Shown piece by piece: positions 9,185 through 17,630 of a stretch of DNA of 64,000 bases. This stretch comes from Cellulophaga sp. 20_2_10. Lineage in GTDB: Bacteria > Bacteroidota > Bacteroidia > Flavobacteriales > Flavobacteriaceae. The notes beneath the pieces are model-generated. The model had not been told where the DNA came from. It saw nothing but the letters and a program-made list of their open reading frames with translations, and did not search any database. The stretch lies in NCBI RefSeq assembly GCF_023476645.1, contig NZ_JAMCOJ010000001.1:620001-684000 (forward strand), written 5' to 3'. Each line of letters begins with the position of its first letter. Position 1 is the stretch's first letter. The position numbers and the translations under genes are program-made.

Positions 9185-10729
9185 TTACCGTGTTAGTTTT
9201 TTTGCTTTTTCACGTACAATTTTACCTACCGGTTTATTATATAAGTGACTCTCTAACCAAGAGATAATATCTAAATACAAAAAGGCTCTTTTCTCATAAG
9301 GATGATTTTCATATTTTTTTAATTCTGTATGTAATTTTTTAAACGCATTAGGCAAATCCGTAGGATAGATGTCTCTTAGGTTTCTTAAAAACTTAATCAT
9401 CTCTTTCTGCACAGCGTGCATATCATTCATCTTAATTAAAAACTTATATGTACTTTTTAATTGTACTTCTAAATGATAATCCATACCAGCTTCATAATGC
9501 GCAACAAGACTTAAAACACGAGAAAAACACATAAGATCTTCTCTCATTTTTAAGTTTTTATTGTTTATAATTTTCTTTAAGTACTGTATACACATCTTAT
9601 TATCACCAATACCAAAATACAAACAAGCGCACTTATAATACAATAACATTATATGATGCTCATCTATACGATCTTTATGTTTATTAATACCATATTCTAC
9701 TATACGTACCAAATACAAGCCTTTTTCAAAAGTACCCTCTAAAAAGTGTTGATTAAGCTTATTAGAATTTAAATACAAGAATGCTAGAGAAGAAATATTA
9801 TCGTTCTTAGGAAAATTCTTGCTCTCTATCATTGCTTCCATTTTTATTAATGTCGCTTTAAATTGAGAACTATATTTTACATAAAACAACGACTCTAACA
9901 AATAATGGCTTCCTTTTAAAAAGAAAACCGGGTTTAGATAAATCATTTCTTTATTATCATAAAAAAGATCCACCCATTTATTAGCGTATTTATAACAAGA
10001 TAAAAAATCCTGAGTTAAAAAACTATACCATAAATATGCTTTATAAAGCCAAAGTTTTTCTCTAAAACCTAAGTCTTCAATATCGTAAATAGGCAAATGA
10101 TCATTAAAATAAGTTTTTACTTTTTTTAAATCTTCATCACTACGCACATACCCAACTTTAAGCATCATACCATACAACTGTAAAGACAAATTACTTAGTT
10201 TACTTGTCATTACATTTTGTGCCGATAGCTCTTTTGCCTGTACCGCCAATTCATTTGCTCTATCTGGAATACTACGAGTTATGTATTGAGTTTCTATTAT
10301 TTTTTCTAACTCAACTATTTCATATGCTATATTTTTTTCTTCGTTCTCTATAGCAATACCCTTTACTTTATCTAAAAGCTTTAGACTTTGCTTGTACAGC
10401 CCTTTATGATACAAAATAGTGGCAAAATCTAATTGCTCTCTAATTTGCACACGTATGTTTTGGTTTACAGGATTTAACCTTAGACTAACTAAAATTTGCT
10501 TGTACAAATGTGCTTTTAAGTTAGATAGCTGTGCTTTTTTTACAATAGCACTTTCTAAAATCGCTTTTTCACTGTAACTTTTTGTCTTATCTAAAAGATT
10601 AAAAAGCGCTAAAAATTTAGCATCAGTATTTACACCTAAGCGACCTACATACAACTTAAATTGTCGTTTTTCTGACTTAGAAAGAGACTTTACCAATACA
10701 AACAGGGCATCTTTATGAGGAGTTGTCAT
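9185..10729 (-). CDS. Conserved hypothetical protein, helical-repeat type
   Basis: A 514-residue protein predicted to be almost entirely alpha-helical, rich in Leu, Lys and Tyr, with TPR-like helix pairs (for example ILYHKGLYKQSLKLLDKVKG). The N-terminus (KDALFVLVKSLSKSEKRQFKLYVGR) is a recognisable start of a protein family found across Flavobacteriaceae. No signal peptide or transmembrane segment, so probably cytosolic. No catalytic motif. It is divergent from leuA and convergent with the pseudouridine synthase; neither neighbour suggests a function. Confidence 0.75.
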   Translation of the reverse strand: MTTPHKDALFVLVKSLSKSEKRQFKLYVGRLGVNTDAKFLALFNLLDKTKSYSEKAILESAIVKKAQLSNLKAHLYKQILVSLRLNPVNQNIRVQIREQLDFATILYHKGLYKQSLKLLDKVKGIAIENEEKNIAYEIVELEKIIETQYITRSIPDRANELAVQAKELSAQNVMTSKLSNLSLQLYGMMLKVGYVRSDEDLKKVKTYFNDHLPIYDIEDLGFREKLWLYKAYLWYSFLTQDFLSCYKYANKWVDLFYDNKEMIYLNPVFFLKGSHYLLESLFYVKYSSQFKATLIKMEAMIESKNFPKNDNISSLAFLYLNSNKLNQHFLEGTFEKGLYLVRIVEYGINKHKDRIDEHHIMLLYYKCACLYFGIGDNKMCIQYLKKIINNKNLKMREDLMCFSRVLSLVAHYEAGMDYHLEVQLKSTYKFLIKMNDMHAVQKEMIKFLRNLRDIYPTDLPNAFKKLHTELKKYENHPYEKRAFLYLDIISWLESHLYNKPVGKIVREKAKKLTR

Positions 10730-10839
10730 CGTAAAAAAATGAATTTAAATAACTGATTATCAATTGATTAATATTTTAAAAAACCACTTAAACATTGTAA
10801 ATGATTTTTAGCTGATTCAATATTAAGAATAAAGGACTA

Positions 10840-10847
10840 TATATTCG
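10840..10847 (+). promoter_or_regulatory. -7-like box before leuA
   Basis: TATATTCG, one mismatch from the Bacteroidota -7 consensus TAnnTTTG, lies 28 bases before the leuA ATG. The same variant precedes the TetR gene at 59970. No leader-peptide attenuator is apparent in the 146-base gap. Confidence 0.4.
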
Positions 10848-10875
10848 TATAGCAGCACAAAATTATATAAATAAA

Positions 10876-12048
10876 ATGAGTAAAGATAAAGTTCAAATAT
10901 TTGACACCACGCTAAGAGACGGAGAACAGGTTCCAGGATGTAAATTAGATGCTACACAAAAGCTAATAATTGCTGAACGTTTAGACCTCTTAGGTGTAGA
11001 TGTAATAGAAGCTGGCTTTCCGATTTCTAGCCCAGGAGATTTTAACTCTGTAAAAGAAATAGCGAAATTAGTTAAAAATGCAACTGTTTGTGGTTTAACA
11101 AGAGCTGTAAGAAAAGATATAGAAGTTGCTGCAGAGGCTATAAAATACGCCAAGAGACCTAGAATACACACAGGTATTGGCACATCTGACTCCCATATTA
11201 AATATAAATTTAATTCTAATAAGGATCAAATTATAAAAAGAGCTGTAGCCGCTGTAAAATATGCAAAAACGTTTGTAGAAGATGTAGAGTTTTATGCAGA
11301 AGATGCAGGTAGAACAGATAATGAATTTTTAGCAAAAGTATGCTCCGCAGCCATAAAAGCTGGGGCAACGGTACTTAATATTCCTGACACTACAGGGTAT
11401 TGCTTGCCTGAAGAATATGGAGCTAAAATAAAATACCTATACGAAAACGTAGAAGGCATGCACAAAGCCATTTTATCTTGCCACTGTCATAACGATCTAG
11501 GTTTAGCTACTGCTAATTCTATAGCTGGTGTTATGAACGGAGCTAGACAAATAGAATGTACAATTAACGGTATTGGTGAACGTGCAGGAAATACTTCTTT
11601 AGAAGAGGTTGTTATGATTTTAAGACAACATCCAAACTTAAATCTAGATACAGATATAAACAGTAAATTATTGTACGACACCAGTTTGATGGTATCTAAC
11701 AAAATGGGAATGCCTGTGCAACCAAACAAAGCTATTGTTGGTGCCAATGCATTTGCACATAGCTCTGGCATACACCAAGATGGCGTTATAAAAAACAGAG
11801 AAACATACGAAATTATAAACCCAGCAGATGTTGGTGTTAACGAATCTTCTATAATACTTACCGCCCGTAGCGGTAGAGCTGCTTTGGCTTACAGATCTAA
11901 AAATATTGGTTACGAGTTAACAAAAACACAATTAGATGTGGTCTATACTGAGTTTTTAAATTTTGCTGATAGAAAAAAAGAAATTGTAGACCAAGACATA
12001 CACGAAATTATAAGTGTTTGTAATATAGAAATTGAAACAACGGTATAA
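10876..12048 (+). CDS. leuA: 2-isopropylmalate synthase, short form
   Basis: Catalyses acetyl-CoA plus 2-oxoisovalerate to 2-isopropylmalate, the first committed step to leucine. The TIM-barrel signature [16 protein letters not shown], the metal-binding [13 protein letters not shown] and [15 protein letters not shown] are all present. At 390 residues it lacks the C-terminal LeuA dimerisation/feedback domain of about 520-residue enzymes such as E. coli LeuA, as is usual for the short flavobacterial form; leucine inhibition by that route is therefore not expected. Homocitrate or citramalate synthase are conceivable alternatives, but the immediate downstream leuB supports isopropylmalate synthase. 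leuC and leuD are not in the window. Confidence 0.92.
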   Translation: MSKDKVQIFDTTLRDGEQVPGCKLDATQKLIIAERLDLLGVDVIEAGFPISSPGDFNSVKEIAKLVKNATVCGLTRAVRKDIEVAAEAIKYAKRPRIHTGIGTSDSHIKYKFNSNKDQIIKRAVAAVKYAKTFVEDVEFYAEDAGRTDNEFLAKVCSAAIKAGATVLNIPDTTGYCLPEEYGAKIKYLYENVEGMHKAILSCHCHNDLGLATANSIAGVMNGARQIECTINGIGERAGNTSLEEVVMILRQHPNLNLDTDINSKLLYDTSLMVSNKMGMPVQPNKAIVGANAFAHSSGIHQDGVIKNRETYEIINPADVGVNESSIILTARSGRAALAYRSKNIGYELTKTQLDVVYTEFLNFADRKKEIVDQDIHEIISVCNIEIETTV

Positions 12049-12049
12049 T

Positions 12050-13168
12050 ATGAATTTAAAAATAGCTCTTCTTGGCGGTGATGGTATAGGACCAGAGGTT
12101 CTTGCACAAGCTGTTAAATGTCTACAGTCTGTAGAAGTTACATTTAACCACCATTTCACCTTTTCCCCTGCCTTAGTTGGCGCTACCGCGATAGACCAAA
12201 CCGGCAACCCGTTACCAGATGAAACTTTAGAAATTTGCAAAAATTCTGACGCTGTTCTTTTTGGTGCTATCGGTGATCCAAAATACGATAACGACCCTAA
12301 TGCTAAAGTACGTCCAGAACAGGGTTTACTTAGGCTTAGAAAAGAGTTAGGTCTTTTTAGCAACGTAAGACCTGTACGTGTTTACCCCAGCTTAATAGAC
12401 AGGTCACCACTAAAGAAAGAAATTATATCTGGAGTAGATTTTACTATTTACAGAGAATTAACTGGAGGTATTTATTTTGGTGAAAAGAAATTAAATGAAA
12501 AAGGTACTATAGCATCTGACCTTTGTGAATATTCTGAAAAAGAAATTAGCAGAATTGCACACTTGGCATTTAAAGCTGCTAAAAATAGAAGAAAAAAAGT
12601 AACGCTTATAGATAAAGCTAATGTTCTAGAAACTTCTAGACTATGGCGTAAAGTAGTTACAAGAATAGGAGAAAGTTATCCAGAAATAGAGTTAGACTTT
12701 TTATTTGTTGATAATGCCGCTATGCAAATGATTTTAAATCCTGCACAGTTTGATGTTATTTTGACTAACAATATGTTTGGCGATATAATTTCTGATGAAG
12801 CTAGTGTTATTACGGGTTCTATTGGTTTACTTGCTTCTGCATCTGTTGGTACAGACTTTGCCATGTTTGAACCTATTCACGGATCCTACCCACAAGCAAC
12901 GGGTCTAGATATAGCAAATCCTATTGCCGCAATTTTATCTGCTGCAATGTTATTAGAACATCGGGGTTTAAATGAAGAAGCACAAGCTATTTATATGGCT
13001 GTAGAAAACGCAATAGTAAACAATGTAATTACATCAGATCTTAATCCAGACAGTAGATTTGGAACAGATTATGTTGGTAATTATATAGCAAACAGTATTG
13101 TAGATACAGATGAATATCTACACTTAAATGATGAAAATATAGGCTTAGGAAAATCTACTATTATTTAG
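12050..13168 (+). CDS. leuB: 3-isopropylmalate dehydrogenase
   Basis: NAD-dependent oxidative decarboxylation of 3-isopropylmalate to 2-oxoisocaproate precursor, third step of leucine synthesis. Motifs: LLGGDGIGPEV at the N-terminus, RELTGGIYFGEK (substrate and catalytic Tyr), DKANVLETSRLWR, the metal-binding Asp region NNMFGDIISDEAS and the NAD site FEPIHGSYPQATGLDIANP. I place the start at the ATG at 12050, one base past the leuA stop; an upstream in-frame start at 12032 would overlap leuA. The pair is surely one operon. Its 3' end overlaps the convergent TlpA-like gene by 8 bases. Confidence 0.97.
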   Translation: MNLKIALLGGDGIGPEVLAQAVKCLQSVEVTFNHHFTFSPALVGATAIDQTGNPLPDETLEICKNSDAVLFGAIGDPKYDNDPNAKVRPEQGLLRLRKELGLFSNVRPVRVYPSLIDRSPLKKEIISGVDFTIYRELTGGIYFGEKKLNEKGTIASDLCEYSEKEISRIAHLAFKAAKNRRKKVTLIDKANVLETSRLWRKVVTRIGESYPEIELDFLFVDNAAMQMILNPAQFDVILTNNMFGDIISDEASVITGSIGLLASASVGTDFAMFEPIHGSYPQATGLDIANPIAAILSAAMLLEHRGLNEEAQAIYMAVENAIVNNVITSDLNPDSRFGTDYVGNYIANSIVDTDEYLHLNDENIGLGKSTII

Positions 13169-13180
13169 TAGATTTTTCCT
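13147..13180. terminator. Shared terminator hairpin inside two convergent gene ends
   Basis: A 13-14 bp stem (arms about 13147-13160 and 13166-13180, one bulged T) spans the last codons and stops of both leuB and the convergent lipoprotein gene. T-rich ends on both strands suggest it terminates in both directions. Confidence 0.6.
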
Positions 13181-14396
13181 TTAGCAATTTTTTTACTGTA
13201 GTAGCAAAGTCGGTTTTAAATTCTGTATATTTTTCTCCGGTTGCCGGACCATTAAAACCCGTATGTATTTTACGCACATTTCCATTCTTATCTAGTAACA
13301 ACGTAGTTGGGTAAGATAAAATATGATTTAGCATTGGTAACTTCTGTTGTGCTTCTTCCTTACTAGAATTTCCGTATTGTGCCAATAAAACAGGGTATGT
13401 AACACCTACTCTATCTGTTAATCTTCTAATTTTATTAAAAGCACTCTCTTTTGTTTTTGCATACTCAAAAGCCAACGATAGTATTTCCAATTCTTCATTC
13501 TTATGGTCTTTTAAAAACTGAGTTAAAAATTTAGTTTCATCTAAACAATTAGGACACCAAGTTCCCATTATTTGTACTATTACTACTTTATTTTTATACT
13601 TTTCATCAGCTAAAGAAACCATCCTATTATCTACATCAGGAAAAGAAAAATCCAATTTCTTATAACCTTCATTTAAATACGTAAGCGTAGTATCTGCAGG
13701 CAATTCATATAATTTATTTCTCTTTGCTACAAATGGTTCTTTAAAGTGATTTCCAGAATAAAAAGTTCCTTTTAAAACGGAATCCGTTACCTTGGCTGTA
13801 AACAAGAATGCATGCGCGCCATCAAAAGTAGAAAGCTTTAAAGAATCTCCATCTACCACTCCTTCTAAATATCTATAATCTCCGGTAGTTGTTCTAAATG
13901 TCCCAGTGACCTTAGCATCAACTTGTTTAAAAATACCTTTTGCACTATAACTGTCTTCTGTTTTTGGGCTAAAAACAGTCTCCCAAACACCAGTTACATC
14001 TTTTTTAGCATCCGTATTTGTTTTAAATCTCTTTTCATCACCATATACTGCTGTAAAAGGCACTACTCTATCTAAACTTTCTTTTATAAAATTTCCAGAT
14101 ATTTCTTTTGCCGTAAATTTACCTTTTAAATACCCTTCAAAAACAGGCATTTTTATAGTAATAGAATCTCCAGTAATTGTAATTTCATCAACCTTTATTA
14201 CTTCCTCAGCATTAAAAACCACTATTTCTATATTATTTTGGGGGCCGTAGTTCACTGAAAAAGTAAAAGGCAATACTTGGTTGTCTTGGATATTTAATTC
14301 TAACAACCAATTACCTTCTTCCAATTTCTCTATTTTTGGCTCTGAACAAGAAAAAACAAATAACAAAACAATAAAAAGGCAGCCTATATTCTTCAT
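13161..14396 (-). CDS. TlpA-like thioredoxin-fold lipoprotein
   Basis: A 411-residue lipoprotein: signal peptide with lipobox ending FSC (Cys17), then a beta-rich N-terminal region (about 25-235) of a type common to Bacteroidota TlpA relatives, then a thioredoxin domain. The active site TWCPNC has Cys281 and Cys284, followed by LDETKFL, and YPTTLLLDKNGNVRKIHTGF supplies the cis-Pro strand. Likely a periplasm-facing thiol-disulfide oxidoreductase for cytochrome c maturation or envelope thiol repair; substrate unknown. It overlaps leuB tail-to-tail by 8 bases. Another lipoprotein of similar design without CxxC occurs at 19424. Confidence 0.88.
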   Translation of the reverse strand: MKNIGCLFIVLLFVFSCSEPKIEKLEEGNWLLELNIQDNQVLPFTFSVNYGPQNNIEIVVFNAEEVIKVDEITITGDSITIKMPVFEGYLKGKFTAKEISGNFIKESLDRVVPFTAVYGDEKRFKTNTDAKKDVTGVWETVFSPKTEDSYSAKGIFKQVDAKVTGTFRTTTGDYRYLEGVVDGDSLKLSTFDGAHAFLFTAKVTDSVLKGTFYSGNHFKEPFVAKRNKLYELPADTTLTYLNEGYKKLDFSFPDVDNRMVSLADEKYKNKVVIVQIMGTWCPNCLDETKFLTQFLKDHKNEELEILSLAFEYAKTKESAFNKIRRLTDRVGVTYPVLLAQYGNSSKEEAQQKLPMLNHILSYPTTLLLDKNGNVRKIHTGFNGPATGEKYTEFKTDFATTVKKLLKEKSTK

Positions 14397-14473
14397 AATA
14401 AAGTGGTTTCTGTAAAAATCGTAATATAAATTGAAAGCTTACAATAAAAAAAGAGAATTGATTAAAATATGTG

Positions 14474-14504
14474 TTGAATCTCTATTCTCATTGTCCTATC
14501 TTTG
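14474..14504 (+). promoter_or_regulatory. pheT promoter
   Basis: TTG at 14474-14476 and TATCTTTG at 14497-14504 are separated by 20 bases, matching the Bacteroidota primary sigma-factor promoter. The -7 box ends 18 bases before the pheT ATG. Confidence 0.7.
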
Positions 14505-14522
14505 AGCCTTTAAATTTTTAGA

Positions 14523-16949
14523 ATGAAAATATCTTACAACTGGTTAAAACAGTTTTTACATATTGATTGGGAAGCTGAGAAAACAGCAGAATTATTAACA
14601 GATTTAGGCTTAGAAGTAGAGGGTATTTCTGAGTTTGAAACAGTTAAAGGTGGACTAAAAGGTATTGTAGTTGGACACGTATTAACGTGCGTAAAACACC
14701 CTAACGCCGACAAACTAAAATTAACAACTGTAGATATAGGCGCAGATGCCCCTTTACAAATTGTTTGTGGCGCACCAAATGTAGAAAAAGGACAAAAAGT
14801 ACCTGTTGCAACTATTGGCACTACACTATACACTGAAGAAGGTGAAGCTTGGAAAATTAAGAAGGGTAAAATTCGTGGTGAAGAAAGTCACGGAATGATT
14901 TGCGCCGAGGATGAACTAGGTTTAGGTAAAGGCCATGATGGTATTATGGTTTTAGATGAAGACTTAAAACCAGGAACGCTATGCGCAGAAATCTTTGAAG
15001 TAGAAACAGATATTATTTTTGAGATTGGGTTAACTCCTAATCGCGCAGATGCAATGAGCCACTTTGGTGTTGCAAGAGATTTAAGAGCTGGTTTAATACA
15101 GCAAGAAATTACAAAAGAACTTATTACACCTCCTGTTACTAATTTTAATATAGAAAACAGGTCATTAAAAATAGCAGTAGACGTACTTAATAATGAGCTA
15201 GCACCAAGGTATTGTGGTGTTACGATTAGTAATTTAGAGGTTAAAGATTCTCCAGATTGGCTTAAAAACAGATTACGCTCTATAGGCTTAACACCTAAAA
15301 ACAATGTTGTAGATGCCACTAATTATGTTTTACATGAATTAGGACAGCCATTACATGCTTTTGATGCTAATAAAATTAAAGGTCATAAGATTGAGGTGAA
15401 AACGGTTCCTGCCGGAACAAAATTTACAACTCTAGACGATGTAGAAAGAGAACTACACGAAGAGGATTTAATGATCTGTGACGAAGAAAAACCATTATGT
15501 ATTGCCGGTATTTTTGGAGGCAAAGATTCTGGTGTAACAGAAAACACAACTGCTATCTTTTTAGAAAGCGCATATTTTAACCCTGTTTCTGTGCGTAAAA
15601 CTGCAAAAAGACACGGTTTAAATACAGATGCTTCTTTTAGGTTTGAAAGAGGTATAGACATACAAAATGTAGAGTACGCGTTGCGCAGAGCTGCGTCCTT
15701 AATTAAGGAAATTGCTGGTGGTGATATTACATCTGACATTGTAGATCTTTATTCTAAGAAGGTTGAAGATCACGAAGTGTTTTTAACTTACGAGAAAATA
15801 AATAAATTAATAGGACAAGAAATTTCTAGAGAGACTATAAAATCAATCTTAACATCTTTAGATATTAAGGTAAAAAATGTATCTGAATCTGGAATGGGTC
15901 TTGCCATTCCTTTTTATCGTGTAGACGTACAGAGACAAGTAGATGTTATTGAAGAAATTTTAAGAGTATACGGGTATAACAATATTAACTTTACTACAAA
16001 GTTAAATGCCTCTATAGCAACTACATCTAGGTTTGAAGATCACAAACTACAAAATGTAATTGGAAACCAGTTAGCTAGTCAAGGTTTTTACGAAATAATG
16101 GCTAACAGTTTAACTACAATAGAATACAACAAGCATTCGGAAGCTATAAAGGATGAAAATTCTGTAGCAATGCTAAATCCCCTTAGTTCAGATTTATCTG
16201 TTTTAAGACAATCTATGTTATTTAGTGGCCTTGAAGCTATTTCTCATAACATTAATAGAAAAAGATTAAACCTTAAGTTTTTCGAATTTGGAAAAACGTA
16301 CCACAACTTCTCTGACAAGCGAATAGAAAATAAACACTTATCTTTATTTTTAACTGGAAAGCAAGAAGAAGACAATTGGTACGGCGCTCAGAACAAATCA
16401 GATTTCTTTTTCCTTAAGTCTTCTATAGAAACAGTTCTTAGTAAATTAGGAATAAATAAAACCAGCTCTACCCCTGTAGAGAACGATGTTTACCAAGAAG
16501 GTTTATCATTAAAAGGCAACAAACTAAGCCTAGTAGAATTTGGCGTTATTAAGCCTACAATTACAAATGCTTTTGATATTAAACAAGAAGTATTGTTTGC
16601 AGATTTTAACTGGGATAACATTATTAAACTAGCAGCCCAAAATGCTGTTGTATTTAAAGAAATAAGCAAATACCCTGTTGTTAAAAGAGACTTTGCTCTA
16701 TTACTAGATACTAAAGTAAGCTTTAAAGATCTTTATGATATTGCTTTTGAAACTGAAAAGAAATTCCTAAAAGAGGTAAATTTATTTGATGTATACACTG
16801 GCGATAAACTACCCGAAGGGAAAAAATCTTACGCTGTAAGCTTTACGTTAGCAGACGATAAAGACACACTAAAAGATAAGCAAATAGATAAGATTATGTC
16901 TAAGCTTAGAAATAACTACGAAAATAAATTAGGGGCAGAATTACGCTAA
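14523..16949 (+). CDS. pheT: Phenylalanine-tRNA ligase beta subunit
   Basis: The beta chain (808 aa) of the alpha2-beta2 phenylalanyl-tRNA synthetase. Domain order is normal: N-terminal MKISYNWLKQFLHIDW, an EMAP/tRNA-binding domain (about 40-155, with HPNADKLKLTTVDIG and CGAPNVEKGQKVPVA), the B3/4 editing domain, B5 (about 405-475), the catalytic-like core and the C-terminal ferredoxin-fold anticodon-binding domain (KYPVVKRDFALLLD to the end). Length is normal. pheS is not adjacent, which is usual in Flavobacteria. It ends 4 bases before the stop of the convergent fasciclin gene. Confidence 0.98.
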   Translation: MKISYNWLKQFLHIDWEAEKTAELLTDLGLEVEGISEFETVKGGLKGIVVGHVLTCVKHPNADKLKLTTVDIGADAPLQIVCGAPNVEKGQKVPVATIGTTLYTEEGEAWKIKKGKIRGEESHGMICAEDELGLGKGHDGIMVLDEDLKPGTLCAEIFEVETDIIFEIGLTPNRADAMSHFGVARDLRAGLIQQEITKELITPPVTNFNIENRSLKIAVDVLNNELAPRYCGVTISNLEVKDSPDWLKNRLRSIGLTPKNNVVDATNYVLHELGQPLHAFDANKIKGHKIEVKTVPAGTKFTTLDDVERELHEEDLMICDEEKPLCIAGIFGGKDSGVTENTTAIFLESAYFNPVSVRKTAKRHGLNTDASFRFERGIDIQNVEYALRRAASLIKEIAGGDITSDIVDLYSKKVEDHEVFLTYEKINKLIGQEISRETIKSILTSLDIKVKNVSESGMGLAIPFYRVDVQRQVDVIEEILRVYGYNNINFTTKLNASIATTSRFEDHKLQNVIGNQLASQGFYEIMANSLTTIEYNKHSEAIKDENSVAMLNPLSSDLSVLRQSMLFSGLEAISHNINRKRLNLKFFEFGKTYHNFSDKRIENKHLSLFLTGKQEEDNWYGAQNKSDFFFLKSSIETVLSKLGINKTSSTPVENDVYQEGLSLKGNKLSLVEFGVIKPTITNAFDIKQEVLFADFNWDNIIKLAAQNAVVFKEISKYPVVKRDFALLLDTKVSFKDLYDIAFETEKKFLKEVNLFDVYTGDKLPEGKKSYAVSFTLADDKDTLKDKQIDKIMSKLRNNYENKLGAELR

Positions 16950-16953
16950 TACG

Positions 16954-17508
16954 TTAAATCTGTTTCGGTAAAATTACGCTGTCTATAAGATGCATTACAC
17001 CATTACACTGTTCTGCATCTGCAGCTGTAATTTTAGCAGAATGCCCTAGAGCATCTGTAAGTATAATATCTGTACCTTTCATCGTTGCTACAATCTCATT
17101 ACCTTGTACTGTAGTATAAGTAGCAACTCCATTACCTTGGCACATTGCTTTTAATATTTTGGATGCTGATATTTTTCCGGCTATTATATGGTACGTAAGT
17201 AAAGAAGTTAAATCCTTTTTGTTTTCGCTTTTAAGAAGCTCCGCAATTTTTTCTGATGATATTTTACTAAACGCCTTATCTGAAGGTGCAAACACGGTAA
17301 AAGGCCCATCATTACGCAACAAATCTTCTAGATCTGATCCTTGCATAGCAGCCAATAATGTTTGGTGCGTCAGGGATTGTTTTGTGTTTTCTACAATAGA
17401 AAAATTGGGATTCATCCCTTGATTCTTAGTAGTTTGAGTGGTGTTTTGTGCTGATAAATAGCCTACCGATAGTATAGCTAATAGAAGATGAATTTGGGGG
17501 AATTTCAT
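16954..17508 (-). CDS. Secreted fasciclin-domain protein
   Basis: One fasciclin (FAS1) domain behind a signal peptide. Conserved FAS1 blocks are TVFAPSDKAFSKI, LLTYHIIAGKISA and the C-terminal GHSAKITAADAEQCNGVMHLIDSVILP. FAS1 domains mediate adhesion or protein contacts at the cell surface. I choose the start at 17508 because it puts MKFPQIHLLLAILSVGYLSAQ at the N-terminus as a good signal peptide; the open frame reaches 17574 but that extension contains the stem-loop at 17536-17568. It lies downstream of the ABC-F gene on the same strand. Confidence 0.88.
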   Translation of the reverse strand: MKFPQIHLLLAILSVGYLSAQNTTQTTKNQGMNPNFSIVENTKQSLTHQTLLAAMQGSDLEDLLRNDGPFTVFAPSDKAFSKISSEKIAELLKSENKKDLTSLLTYHIIAGKISASKILKAMCQGNGVATYTTVQGNEIVATMKGTDIILTDALGHSAKITAADAEQCNGVMHLIDSVILPKQI

Positions 17509-17535
17509 AATTGCTTTAGAGTAATAATCATAATA

Positions 17536-17568
17536 ATTGTCGGTGAACTGCATAAGTTCACCGACAAT
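17536..17568 (-). terminator. Strong stem-loop between the ABC-F gene and the fasciclin gene
   Basis: A perfect 14-bp inverted repeat (arms 17536-17549 and 17555-17568, loop GCATA) lies between two minus-strand genes. It could end the ABC-F transcript, or shape the fasciclin leader, since it sits 28 bases before that gene. There is no clean T-run, so its role as a terminator is uncertain. Confidence 0.45.
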
Positions 17569-17604
17569 ATACAACTTTTACTGTACGTACAACTATAAAA
17601 TTGG

Positions 17605-17622
17605 TATTTTATCGATAAAATA
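17605..17622. repeat. 18-bp perfect palindrome after the ABC-F gene
   Basis: TATTTTATCGATAAAATA is a perfect palindrome centred on ATCGAT, 8 bases beyond the ABC-F stop. Extended arms GGT/AACC make it a possible hairpin terminator or a dimeric binding site. Confidence 0.5.
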
Positions 17623-17630
17623 ACCTTAAG

